A stretch of 10,215 nucleotides of DNA, from positions 1-10,215 of the forward strand of contig QEXZ01000051.1 of the NCBI GenBank assembly GCA_003160755.1, in the 5' to 3' direction. Below are positions 1 through 6,312 of this stretch, piece after piece (position 1 is the stretch's first letter; every line of letters begins with the position of its first letter). The position numbers were made by a program, and so were the translations under genes. Source of the stretch: Methanomicrobiales archaeon. GTDB lineage: Archaea; Halobacteriota; Syntropharchaeia; Alkanophagales; Methanospirareceae. The notes under the pieces were generated by a model. That model saw nothing but the letters and a program-made list of their open reading frames with translations, had not been told where the DNA came from and made no database searches.

Positions 1-386
1 GTAGAAGATTACTAACCGTTCGTGATTATACCGATTGGGGACCTATTATAGATGGAAGTGCAAAATTGAAAGAAGCAATAGGTTACTTATATAAAGAGGG
101 GCGCGTAGAAGTCGCATATAACATTAAAAAAATAGCAACCTTGTCACCTGATGAAGAGGATAATCTAAGAAGAATGGATATGTTGATGCAAAAGAAAAAA
201 GAGATAAAGGATAGAGTTTTGATTTGTCTGGCTGAGATGAAAAAAGAGAAGTTAATTGATAAAAGGGGTGAAGTTGTCTCGTTGAGGTGCTCGTTCGTTG
301 AAAATGAAGCACTAAAAGTGGGAAGTGTGATTGATGGAGAATGCTGGAATAAATATATCGAAGGGATAAAAGGACATATGGTTTGA
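1..386 (+). CDS. 3' end of an unrecognised protein (5' partial)
   Basis: The frame is open from base 3 to the TGA at 384-386 with no stop upstream, so this is the C-terminal 127 or so residues of a gene that begins outside the window. A TTG at 66 could act as an internal start, but the open frame upstream makes a longer protein more likely. The visible part is charged and mostly helical in character, with a Lys/Glu-rich stretch in the middle (QKKKEIKDRV) and single cysteines rather than a metal motif. No signal peptide or membrane segment is present in this part. I do not recognise the family. It ends 30 bp before the purH-like gene on the same strand, so the two could share a transcript. Confidence 0.6.
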   Translation, partial: RRLLTVRDYTDWGPIIDGSAKLKEAIGYLYKEGRVEVAYNIKKIATLSPDEEDNLRRMDMLMQKKKEIKDRVLICLAEMKKEKLIDKRGEVVSLRCSFVENEALKVGSVIDGECWNKYIEGIKGHMV

Positions 387-416
387 TTTTGATGAAGATA
401 AAGTAAAATTCGTAAG

Positions 417-944
417 ATGAAAGCCTTAATAAGCGTATTCAACAAGAATAACGTGATAGAATTCGCACGAGCACTGAATGAACTTGGAGTAGAGATAATT
501 GCAACTGAAGGCACCGCAAGACCGATTTTGGAAAGCGGAATACCCGTGACAAAAGTATCTGCGTTTACAGGAGTTCAAGAGCTGCTCGGCGGTAAAATAA
601 AGACCCTGCATCCACGCATTCATGCGGGAATTGCAACTGCGGAGATAGGAATCGTTGCTGTAAACCTCATACCTCTGGATTTAGAGTTGGGTTTGGGTTT
701 GGCAACCAAAAACGAGCTTAATGGCATGGACATCGGTGGTGTTGCATTGCTTCGCTCAGGGATAAAGAATTTTGAAAACGTTACGGTTATCGTGAATCCT
801 GCGAGATACGATGCGATAATCAAGGAACTCGAAAAAGAAGGCGAAATTTCGCATGATACGAAATTACGTTTAGCTCGCGAGGCATCGGGATATATATTAG
901 ATTACGAAACAAAAATTGGAGAGATATTAAAGGGGATGGAATAG
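417..944 (+). CDS. purH: Stand-alone IMP cyclohydrolase domain (PurH N-terminal type, MGS-like fold)
   Basis: This 175-residue protein matches the N-terminal cyclohydrolase half of bacterial PurH, which closes FAICAR to IMP in the last step of purine synthesis. It lacks the C-terminal AICAR transformylase half. Seen in sequence: an ALISV start, a phosphate-loop-like ATEGTA (29-34), KIKTLHPRIHAG (60-71), MDIGG (104-108) and SGIKNF (114-119). K62, D105 and K117 align with the catalytic Lys66, Asp125 and Lys137 of the vertebrate enzyme (numbers from memory). The expected tyrosine of the NLYPF motif is isoleucine here (NLIPL, I85), and about 15 residues are missing between HAG and this motif. Stand-alone cyclohydrolases are known in archaea. 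The changes could mean altered activity or another MGS-fold role. The ATG at 417 is the first in frame and the Shine-Dalgarno sequence is weak. Confidence 0.8.
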   Translation: MKALISVFNKNNVIEFARALNELGVEIIATEGTARPILESGIPVTKVSAFTGVQELLGGKIKTLHPRIHAGIATAEIGIVAVNLIPLDLELGLGLATKNELNGMDIGGVALLRSGIKNFENVTVIVNPARYDAIIKELEKEGEISHDTKLRLAREASGYILDYETKIGEILKGME

Positions 945-981
945 GGATTATTTTTATCTTTTCATCAGAGATATTTTGTTG

Positions 982-2268
982 ATGCAAAGGAACAGTTTTG
1001 TTGAAGGCGACCGCATAAGGATAAAGAAGAAGAGCGATAGCGGTGTTGTCGTTTATGAAGGCGTGGCTATGCCGACAGCCTCAAGAAACGTGGTTATAAA
1101 ACTCGATAGCGGTTACAATATTGGTATACGACAGGAAAATACGGAAATAGAAGTTATAGAGAAGGGAGGAAGGCTAAAAACAGAAAAAGAACTAAAAGAA
1201 GGAGCAGGGGAAGAGGAAGAGACGCGAAAAAGGGAAGTAAAAGATGGTTTACCCTCCCTGTCTATCCTCTCCACCGGCGGCACAATTGCCTCTAAAGTGG
1301 ATTATCGAACCGGTGCGGTTTCTCCTCAGTTCTCTACCGAAGACATACTTGAGGCAATCCCGGAATTAGGGCAAATAGCGAACATCAAAGGAAAAGTGAT
1401 TTACAGCATACTCAGCGAGAATATGCGTGCTGAATACTGGCGTAAACTCGCCGCGGAGGTCTATACCGAGATAAAAAACGGTGCAGAAGGTATAATCGTT
1501 ACGCACGGCACGGATACAATGGGTTATACTGCCGCAGCGCTATCTTTTATGGTGCAAACGCCCGTGCCGGTTGTTCTTGTCGGGTCGCAACGTAGTTCAG
1601 ACCGCCCATCCAGCGATGCCGCAATGAACACGATATGTGCCGCGAAAGTTGCATGCAGCGACCTTGCGGAAGTAGTGGTAGTAATGCACGGCAGCACCTC
1701 CGACAATTTCTGTCTCATTCACCGGGGCACGAAGGTGAGGAAGATGCATACTTCGGCACGCGACGCTTTTCAATCAATAAACGATACGCCAATAGGAAAG
1801 GTGATTTATGATACAACCGACATAAATAAAATACGGTTTGAGTTCTTCTCTGCGTATACGAAGCGAGGTGAGAACGAATTAGAGCTGAGCGACAAGCTCG
1901 AGGATAAATGCTGCCTTATAAAGTTCTATCCCGGTGCTGACCCCGCGATACTCGATTTCTTCATAGCGCAGCAGGGATACAAGGGCATTGTTTTAGAGGG
2001 AACTGGATTAGGGCATGTATCTGCAGAATGGATTCCCGGCGTGGCAAGAGCAATAAAACAGGGTATACCCGTCGTGATGACTTCTCAATGCTTATACGGG
2101 ACAATCTGCGATAGAGTTTACGATACCGGTCGTGATTTACTTCGTGCGGGAATAATAGAGGGCGGGGATATGTTACCAGAAACCGCGCTGGTAAAGTTAA
2201 TGTGGGTGCTTGGTCAAACCAGCGATATGGAAGAAGTAAGGCGGTTGATGCGTGACGAGAAAATATAG
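982..2268 (+). CDS. gatD: Glu-tRNA(Gln) amidotransferase subunit D
   Basis: GatD is the glutaminase-like subunit of the archaeal GatDE complex. It releases ammonia that GatE uses to convert Glu-tRNA(Gln) to Gln-tRNA(Gln). The 428-residue protein has the expected N-terminal beta-rich domain (about 1-75), a charged linker and a type-I/II L-asparaginase fold from about residue 92. Numbered from the ATG at 982, the catalytic residues are T101 (STGGTIAS), T177 and D178 (VTHGTDTM) and K254 (GTKVRKMHTS). These match the family numbering I recall and support this start. TTG codons at 976 and 979 would add only two residues. The length is normal for the family. It begins 37 bp after the purH-like gene and is probably cotranscribed with it. 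The partner gatE is not in the window. Confidence 0.96.
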   Translation: MQRNSFVEGDRIRIKKKSDSGVVVYEGVAMPTASRNVVIKLDSGYNIGIRQENTEIEVIEKGGRLKTEKELKEGAGEEEETRKREVKDGLPSLSILSTGGTIASKVDYRTGAVSPQFSTEDILEAIPELGQIANIKGKVIYSILSENMRAEYWRKLAAEVYTEIKNGAEGIIVTHGTDTMGYTAAALSFMVQTPVPVVLVGSQRSSDRPSSDAAMNTICAAKVACSDLAEVVVVMHGSTSDNFCLIHRGTKVRKMHTSARDAFQSINDTPIGKVIYDTTDINKIRFEFFSAYTKRGENELELSDKLEDKCCLIKFYPGADPAILDFFIAQQGYKGIVLEGTGLGHVSAEWIPGVARAIKQGIPVVMTSQCLYGTICDRVYDTGRDLLRAGIIEGGDMLPETALVKLMWVLGQTSDMEEVRRLMRDEKI

Positions 2269-2498
2269 GCATTCCGAAAAATAACCACGAAAAATAACCA
2301 CAAGATTACACAGATTTACACAAGATTATTTATTGTATATAAAGTATGGCTTTTTTCTATTTAAGACACAGATTTACACGGATTTGCGCAGATTTATTTT
2401 AGTTTAATCGTGTTGATTCTTATCATCTGCGTTAATCTGTGTCTGTAATTTATTTTCTGTTTTTTATGAAATCTCGTGGTTTATTAATTGCAACCTTC
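2269..2498. repeat. Nested inverted-repeat element in the gatD/larB convergent spacer
   Basis: No gene is visible in this spacer between two converging genes. Outer arms: ATAACCACAAGATT at about 2294-2307 pairs imperfectly with AATCTCGTGGTTTAT at about 2470-2484. Inner arms: AGACACAGATTTACACGG from 2364 pairs with the complement of GCGTTAATCTGTGTCT at 2430-2444, with an extra TACACGGATT-like unit in the left arm. The left side also holds short direct repeats (ATAACCACGA/ATAACCACAA and ACAGATTTACAC). A homologous copy of about 2331-2458 lies at 6313-6488, also in a convergent spacer. It could act as a bidirectional transcription end or be a non-autonomous mobile repeat. No transposase is present. 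Confidence 0.7.
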
Positions 2499-3266
2499 CT
2501 ATTTTTTTCTGTACGCGCATTTTGCAGCGAAAGTCCCAGCTCCAACGCCGTTGTCTATATTCACCACTGCTAATCCGGGTGAGCAGCTCTGGAGCATAGA
2601 AAGAAGCGCTGCTACTCCTTTCCCGCCCAGTCCATAGCCCACTGAGGTAGGAACGCCTATCACGGGAACGTTCACTAAACTTGCTACTACAGAGGGCAAT
2701 GCCCCTTCCATACCGGCAACCACGATTATCGCCGCAACATTGGCGTTTACTATTTCCTCCAGAGGTTCTACCAGCCGGTGTAAGCCCGCAATGCCCACGT
2801 CATACGCCTTTATCACCTCGCATCCACACGCCTCAGCAACCACTCTCGCTTCCTCGGCAACCGGTAAATCGGCAGTTCCCGCAGCGATTAGCCCTATTTT
2901 GCCCGTCTTTTCAAACTCATACCCACTCTTCTGCACCCGTATCGTTTTCGCAACTTCGTTATAATCAATTTCAAACGCTTCGCCTTGTTCTTCCAGCCGC
3001 TTTTTTATCGCCCCTACATCCGTTCCTCTTGCCCTGCTTATCAATGCAAAACCTTTGGCAGTTGCAAGTGCAATTGCTATATCCGCCACTTCAGCGCTGT
3101 TCTTACCTTCTGCAAAGATTATCTCGGGTATGCCCGTCCTGTACTGCCGGTTTACGTCTATTCTTGCAAAATCTTTTAATCTCCTGACACTTTCCTGTTT
3201 TAGTTCCTTGCACGCCTCTTCTATGCCTATTTCACCACTTGCAAATCGCTTCAGTATCGTTTCCAT
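2499..3266 (-). CDS. larB: Nickel-pincer cofactor biosynthesis protein LarB (complete copy)
   Basis: LarB carboxylates and hydrolyses nicotinic acid adenine dinucleotide to pyridinium-3,5-biscarboxylate mononucleotide, the first step to the nickel-pincer nucleotide cofactor of LarA-type racemases. The 255 residues are full length. An N-terminal domain (1 to about 120) is followed by a PurE-like domain with GTADLPVAEEA (130-140), VAGMEGALPSVV (183-194), PTSVGYG (206-212) and SCSPGLAVVNIDNG (227-240). C228 corresponds to the catalytic cysteine (Cys221 of the Lactobacillus enzyme, from memory). Older annotations call such proteins AIR carboxylase-like. The start is supported by AAGGA 8 bases upstream. 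LarC and LarE are not visible here. The first 116 codons are duplicated at 5266-5619. Confidence 0.93.
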   Translation of the reverse strand: METILKRFASGEIGIEEACKELKQESVRRLKDFARIDVNRQYRTGIPEIIFAEGKNSAEVADIAIALATAKGFALISRARGTDVGAIKKRLEEQGEAFEIDYNEVAKTIRVQKSGYEFEKTGKIGLIAAGTADLPVAEEARVVAEACGCEVIKAYDVGIAGLHRLVEPLEEIVNANVAAIIVVAGMEGALPSVVASLVNVPVIGVPTSVGYGLGGKGVAALLSMLQSCSPGLAVVNIDNGVGAGTFAAKCAYRKK

Positions 3267-3274
3267 AACATTTT

Positions 3275-3280
3275 TCCTTT
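3275..3280 (-). promoter_or_regulatory. Ribosome binding site of larB
   Basis: On the minus strand the sequence AAAGGA lies about 8 bases before the ATG of larB. The same bases are kept before the truncated larB copy at 5619. Confidence 0.5.
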
Positions 3281-3342
3281 ATGACATTTTAGAATACGTC
3301 TGGTTGAGCAAAAAAACATTCGCAAAAAAAAAAATCGAAAGC

Positions 3343-3352
3343 TTTATATATA
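3343..3352. promoter_or_regulatory. Divergent TATA box of larB and cytochrome copy 1
   Basis: TTTATATATA, preceded by an A-rich BRE-like stretch (AAAATCGAAAGC), lies about 25-30 bases before the expected start of a short leader for the cytochrome gene at 3396. The box is nearly symmetric (GGTATATATAAAGC on the other strand), so it could also serve larB, leaving a leader of about 50 bases. The whole 129-bp spacer is about 97% identical to 5620-5746. No transcript data support either start. Confidence 0.6.
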
Positions 3353-3395
3353 CCTAATCAATAAGATTTGACATTGAAATGGGAGAGAGAAAGAG

Positions 3396-3890
3396 ATGAA
3401 TATCACAAAGAAGATGGTTGTCGTTGGTCTGGCTGTGGTAGTGGTTTTGCTTGCGGTTGCTGGAGTTGTTATGTCCTCTCAGATGCACAAAGCCGAGAGC
3501 TGTACTATGTGCCATGAGATGCAACCCTTTTATGACTCCTGGAAGGATACAGCACATGGGGAAGGAGTAATAGAGGATTGCCACACATGTCATGTACCAC
3601 ACAAGGCGGAAATCCTTATTATTATGGAAGAGGGTATGCAGCATATCAAAGGTGTAGAAGCTTCAGAAATCGAAAGTGAACCCCCTGCAACTCCAAAAAA
3701 CGAATATTGCATGGAATGCCACAAGCAGTACCCCGCAGGACATGAGGAACATATTGCGTGGATGAGTGAGAAATATCCGGAGTACAATCCTGAGTACACC
3801 AGCGGCCATGAGTGTGTAATCTGTCATGACGACCATGAAATGAAAGTTAAGGCGGAAACCTGTACGATTTGCCATCCAATAGAGGGTTGA
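3396..3890 (+). CDS. Membrane-anchored pentaheme cytochrome c, NapC/NrfH-like (copy 1)
   Basis: The 164-residue protein has an uncleaved signal-anchor helix (about 7-27, VVVGLAVVVVLLAVAG) and an exported domain with five heme motifs: CTMCH (36-40), CHTCH (62-66), CMECH (105-109), CVICH (140-144) and CTICH (156-160). The first site reads CXXCHXM, the arrangement in which NrfH-type quinol dehydrogenases use a nearby methionine as heme ligand. Further conserved histidines (H54, H83, H116, H119, H147) could be distal ligands. A likely role is passing electrons from a membrane quinol or similar carrier to another redox protein. GGGAG at 3381-3385 is a good ribosome binding site for the ATG at 3396. 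It sits between larB and a truncated ccmF and has a paralog at 5747 with about 64% identity by hand alignment. Confidence 0.9.
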   Translation: MNITKKMVVVGLAVVVVLLAVAGVVMSSQMHKAESCTMCHEMQPFYDSWKDTAHGEGVIEDCHTCHVPHKAEILIIMEEGMQHIKGVEASEIESEPPATPKNEYCMECHKQYPAGHEEHIAWMSEKYPEYNPEYTSGHECVICHDDHEMKVKAETCTICHPIEG

Positions 3891-3946
3891 GCAGGAGAAG
3901 TAAAATTACCGGAGAAAAAAAAGAAAGGGGAATGGGGGAAGTCGAA

Positions 3947-3967
3947 AGATTGGGATTTTTCTAATCT
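3947..3967 (+). terminator. Hairpin after cytochrome copy 1
   Basis: AGATTGGGA and TTCTAATCT form a 9-bp stem with two G-U pairs around a TTT loop, followed by T-rich sequence (3972-3999). The same position after cytochrome copy 2 has a perfectly paired 9-bp stem with a different sequence. It is a plausible transcription end for the plus-strand gene, and perhaps for ccmF arriving from the other side. Confidence 0.5.
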
Positions 3968-3998
3968 CGATAACCTTATTTCCACATTTTTTTACATA

Positions 3999-5321
3999 TT
4001 ACCTTTTAGGTCGCTTTTTGTCGCCTGTGTTCGCAAACTCCCCCACTAATAACACCGCCATTCCAAGCCCCAGTAATAATATCCCTGTCCAGACAAGTCC
4101 AATTAATGGAATTCTTTTTACGCTGACGATAAAATCTTCAGGTTGAACTTTCTGCCCCATAAGCGCGTAAAGCAGCGAATCCGAAGAGGATTTTGTAGAT
4201 TGCATATAAACGTATATGTCGCCCGTGAGCGTTGAAATGATTAAAGGCTCCGACACAGCGCCATGATTTGAATAATAATTTACCCGCATAGCTCCCGGAT
4301 GAACGTCCCCGGCGTCTTTAATCGAAACGTCCATTTTTAGCGCCGAGTATTCAGGAAGCATGAAGTGATGCTGTGCAGAGTAAACACTTCCTGTACTGGT
4401 AGATAGGATAAAATCGTTCAATTCGATTTCCATTCCCAGAGCCTCAATCGTGGAGTTCGGCTTTGCGAAGATGAACCCGCTCTCTGTTTCCGCAGTGGAA
4501 CTTACAAAAACGCCGATTACAATGAGGATAATTGCAAAATGCACGATGGTTTTGCCCCATAAGCGTGTGGAACTCTTTTTTGCACTTCGTCGTAGAACAC
4601 GAACGAAATTGTATGCGATGGTAAAACCCGCCACAAGTATAAGAGGAAGCCCGAAATTAGCAAGTGGATTTGGCGTTGGCTGCCCGAGCCACGCTAAAAC
4701 GACTCCAACGCCCAACACTGCAAAAATCAACCCTATATATTTCTTCACACCCATGTATGCGCTGGCGTTGCAGCCCGCTAAAGCAGCTACAAAAGCGAGT
4801 GTAAAGGGGAAACACCATTTGTTATAAAATTCGGGACTCGTGGTCATTGGGTTCTCGCTGAATAAACCGCCTATTATTGGCGTTGCATCTCCAAGAAAGC
4901 ATATTATCATGAGAAATATCAGTGACCAGTATGCGATGACGAGAGAGACGGAGGAGAGGGAAGAACTATCAACGTCAAAGGTATAAAGAGGTTTTTTCGC
5001 TTTTCTGCATAGATAGAAAAAGAAAAAAAGGATGGCGGCTGCAAATAACATCCGCGCTGGCCCGACAGGTGAGCGGCCAAAAGCATGAACTGACTCTAAC
5101 AGCCCGCCTCGAGTCAGTGCAGTGCTGAAGATAATAGCTAAAAAAGTAAGCAGGAGCGTAAATTCCCCTGTCATGTTCTCGTCTCTGCTGCTCTTAGGCG
5201 ATAAATGGAAATACGCAGTAAGAGCAAGCCAGGGCAATAAAGAAGCTGTTTCTACCGGGTCCCAGATACCCCCTCTTCTGCATCCGTATCGTTTTCGCAA
5301 CTTCGTTATAATCAATTTCAA
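3999..5321 (-). CDS. Truncated CcmF copy, C-terminal 60% with a new N-terminus
   Basis: The 440-residue frame matches complete CcmF (6480-8522) from its residue 257 (WDPVETAS) to the end at about 94% identity. The first 19 residues are not CcmF: they come from the duplicated larB fragment read in another frame. The protein therefore lacks the first membrane helices, the IHPP histidine and the first half of the WGGYWSWDP heme-handling motif. It keeps the AYFH, SVHAF and IVHF histidines, the later helices and the large exported loop. All differences from the complete copy are substitutions or in-frame, including one lost codon near 4330, so it has not decayed by frameshift. It could be a relic of the duplication or a short accessory heme-lyase subunit. 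A real start downstream of 5321 is possible. It converges on cytochrome copy 1. Confidence 0.75.
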   Translation of the reverse strand: MKLIITKLRKRYGCRRGGIWDPVETASLLPWLALTAYFHLSPKSSRDENMTGEFTLLLTFLAIIFSTALTRGGLLESVHAFGRSPVGPARMLFAAAILFFFFYLCRKAKKPLYTFDVDSSSLSSVSLVIAYWSLIFLMIICFLGDATPIIGGLFSENPMTTSPEFYNKWCFPFTLAFVAALAGCNASAYMGVKKYIGLIFAVLGVGVVLAWLGQPTPNPLANFGLPLILVAGFTIAYNFVRVLRRSAKKSSTRLWGKTIVHFAIILIVIGVFVSSTAETESGFIFAKPNSTIEALGMEIELNDFILSTSTGSVYSAQHHFMLPEYSALKMDVSIKDAGDVHPGAMRVNYYSNHGAVSEPLIISTLTGDIYVYMQSTKSSSDSLLYALMGQKVQPEDFIVSVKRIPLIGLVWTGILLLGLGMAVLLVGEFANTGDKKRPKR

Positions 5322-5619
5322 ACGCTCCGTCTTGTTCTTGTTCTTCCAGCCGCTTTTTTATCGCTCCGGCATCCGTTCCTCTTGCCCTGCTTATCAATGC
5401 AAAACCTTTGGCAGTTGCAAGTGCAATTGCTATATCCGCCACTTCAGCGCTGTTCTTACCTTCTGCAAAGATAATCTCGGGTATGCCCGTCCTGTACTGC
5501 CGGTTTACGTCTATTCTTGCAAAATCTTTTAATCTCCTGATACTTTCCTGTTTTAGTTCCTTGCACGCCTCTTCTATGCCTATTTCCCCACTTGCAAATC
5601 GCTTCAGTATCGTTTCCAT
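5194..5619 (-). pseudogene. Truncated larB copy
   Basis: The first 118 residues repeat complete LarB 1-116 at about 95% identity, with a 2-residue insertion (EEQEQDGAFE in place of EEQGEAFE). After the tyrosine at 118 the frame enters the ccmF fragment out of frame, adds about 23 unrelated residues and stops at 5194. The whole PurE-like catalytic domain is gone, including the GTADLPVAEEA motif and the catalytic cysteine, so it cannot act as LarB. Its promoter region and ribosome binding site are intact, so the fragment may still be transcribed. It overlaps the truncated ccmF frame by 128 bases on the same strand. Confidence 0.85.
5255..5275. other. Duplication joint between ccmF and larB sequence
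   Basis: Up to 5264 the bases (CCGGGTCCCA) follow ccmF as at 7745-7754. From 5266 (ATACCC) they follow larB as at 2919. One G at 5265 fits neither. No homology longer than a base or two is seen across the joint, so it looks like an illegitimate join rather than recombination between long repeats. Confidence 0.85.
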
Positions 5620-5693
5620 AACATTTTTCCTTTATGACATTTTAGAATACGTCTGGTTGAGCAAAAAACATTCGCAAAAAAAAAATCGAAAGC

Positions 5694-5703
5694 TTTATAT
5701 ATG
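5694..5703. promoter_or_regulatory. TATA box of cytochrome copy 2
   Basis: TTTATATATG follows ATCGAAAGC and lies at the same distance from its gene as the box at 3343. The only change in the box region is A to G at the last base, which makes the divergent (larB-side) reading slightly less symmetric. Confidence 0.55.
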
Positions 5704-5746
5704 CCTAATCAATAAGATTTGACATCGAAATGGGAGAGAGAAAGAG

Positions 5747-6220
5747 ATGAATATCACAAAGAAGATGGTTGTTGTCGTTGGTCTGGTTGTGGTAGTGTTA
5801 GTGCTTGCGGTTGCCGTAGTAGAGATGGCAGAATTTATGCACCAGCCGGAGAGCTGTAGTAAGATGTGTCATGAGATGCAGCCCTTCTATGACTCCCTGG
5901 AGGTTTCAGCCCATGGAACTGCTGGTGTGATGGATTGCCACGAATGCCATAGGCCTGAAGGAGCACCCATAGGGCATGGCATTGAGCACATTAAGGGGAT
6001 AGAAGCTTCAGAAATCGAAGATGAAATTCCCGAAGCACCAAAAAGCGAATTTTGCATGGAATGCCACTTGCAGTATCCAGCAGGACACGAGGAGCATATC
6101 TCGTGGATGGGTGAGCAATTCCCGGAGTATAGTGGTTATGAGTGCATAATCTGCCATGATGACCATGAACTAACGGTTAGACCAGAGACCTGCACGATTT
6201 GCCATCCAATATCGAAGTAG
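5747..6220 (+). CDS. Membrane-anchored pentaheme cytochrome c, NapC/NrfH-like (copy 2, CX3CH variant)
   Basis: The 157-residue paralog of the cytochrome at 3396 has the same signal-anchor (about 7-28) and four canonical motifs: CHECH (64-68), CMECH (103-107), CIICH (133-137) and CTICH (149-153). The first site reads C37-S-K-M-C41-H42, that is CX3CH, where copy 1 has CTMCH. The extra codon is in frame and the following E-M is kept. Other differences are L51 for W49, a shorter loop after heme 2 (about residues 69-78) and loss of five residues before heme 4. The second half (PAGHEEHI, CHDDHE, ETCTICHPI) is strongly conserved. It probably has the same electron-transfer class of role, perhaps with a different partner or potential at heme 1. 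GGGAG lies about 10 bases before the ATG. Confidence 0.9.
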   Translation: MNITKKMVVVVGLVVVVLVLAVAVVEMAEFMHQPESCSKMCHEMQPFYDSLEVSAHGTAGVMDCHECHRPEGAPIGHGIEHIKGIEASEIEDEIPEAPKSEFCMECHLQYPAGHEEHISWMGEQFPEYSGYECIICHDDHELTVRPETCTICHPISK

Positions 6221-6260
6221 GATTGGGCAGGATAAGAGTTGAGGAAGAGGCAAAAGGTGA

Positions 6261-6281
6261 AAGTCGGAATTTTTCCGACTT
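6261..6281 (+). terminator. Hairpin and T tracts after cytochrome copy 2
   Basis: AAGTCGGAA and TTCCGACTT form a perfect 9-bp stem with a TTT loop. T tracts follow at 6290 and 6304-6313. Compared with the hairpin after copy 1, the stem sequence has changed on both sides while pairing is kept. Confidence 0.65.
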
Positions 6282-6312
6282 CGATGGCTTTTTCCCCCTC
6301 TCGTTTTTTTTT

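Larger units (their letters stand above)
2919..5264. repeat. Tandem duplication, copy 1
   Basis: This segment holds larB codons 1-116, the divergent spacer, cytochrome copy 1 and ccmF from codon 257 on. It matches 5266-7754 in the same orientation and order. Base 2919 pairs with 5266 and base 5264 with 7754. Copy 1 is about 2.35 kb and copy 2 about 2.49 kb. The difference is mostly repeat DNA inserted between cytochrome copy 2 and ccmF. Confidence 0.9.

Noticed and set aside
976..984. TTG starts for gatD at 976 or 979
   Set aside because: ATG at 982 gives the family's expected residue numbers and no better ribosome binding site favours the TTG codons.
2269..2498. CRISPR array in the repeat-rich spacer
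   Set aside because: Repeats are inverted and unevenly spaced, with no regular repeat-spacer pattern and no cas gene.
2681..3187. Long plus-strand open frame opposite larB
   Set aside because: It lies wholly antisense to a clear full-length LarB and its translation is low-complexity Pro/Leu/Gln/Ser sequence without a family.
4450..4827. 125-residue plus-strand frame, with a near copy at 6940-7317
   Set aside because: Presence in both places is explained by the ccmF duplication; both are antisense to conserved ccmF sequence.
3396..6220. Assembly artefact as the sole source of the two cytochromes
   Set aside because: The copies differ throughout, keep open frames and join at a point without shared k-mers, which does not look like a repeat-collapse error. 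A strain chimera is less likely but not fully excluded.
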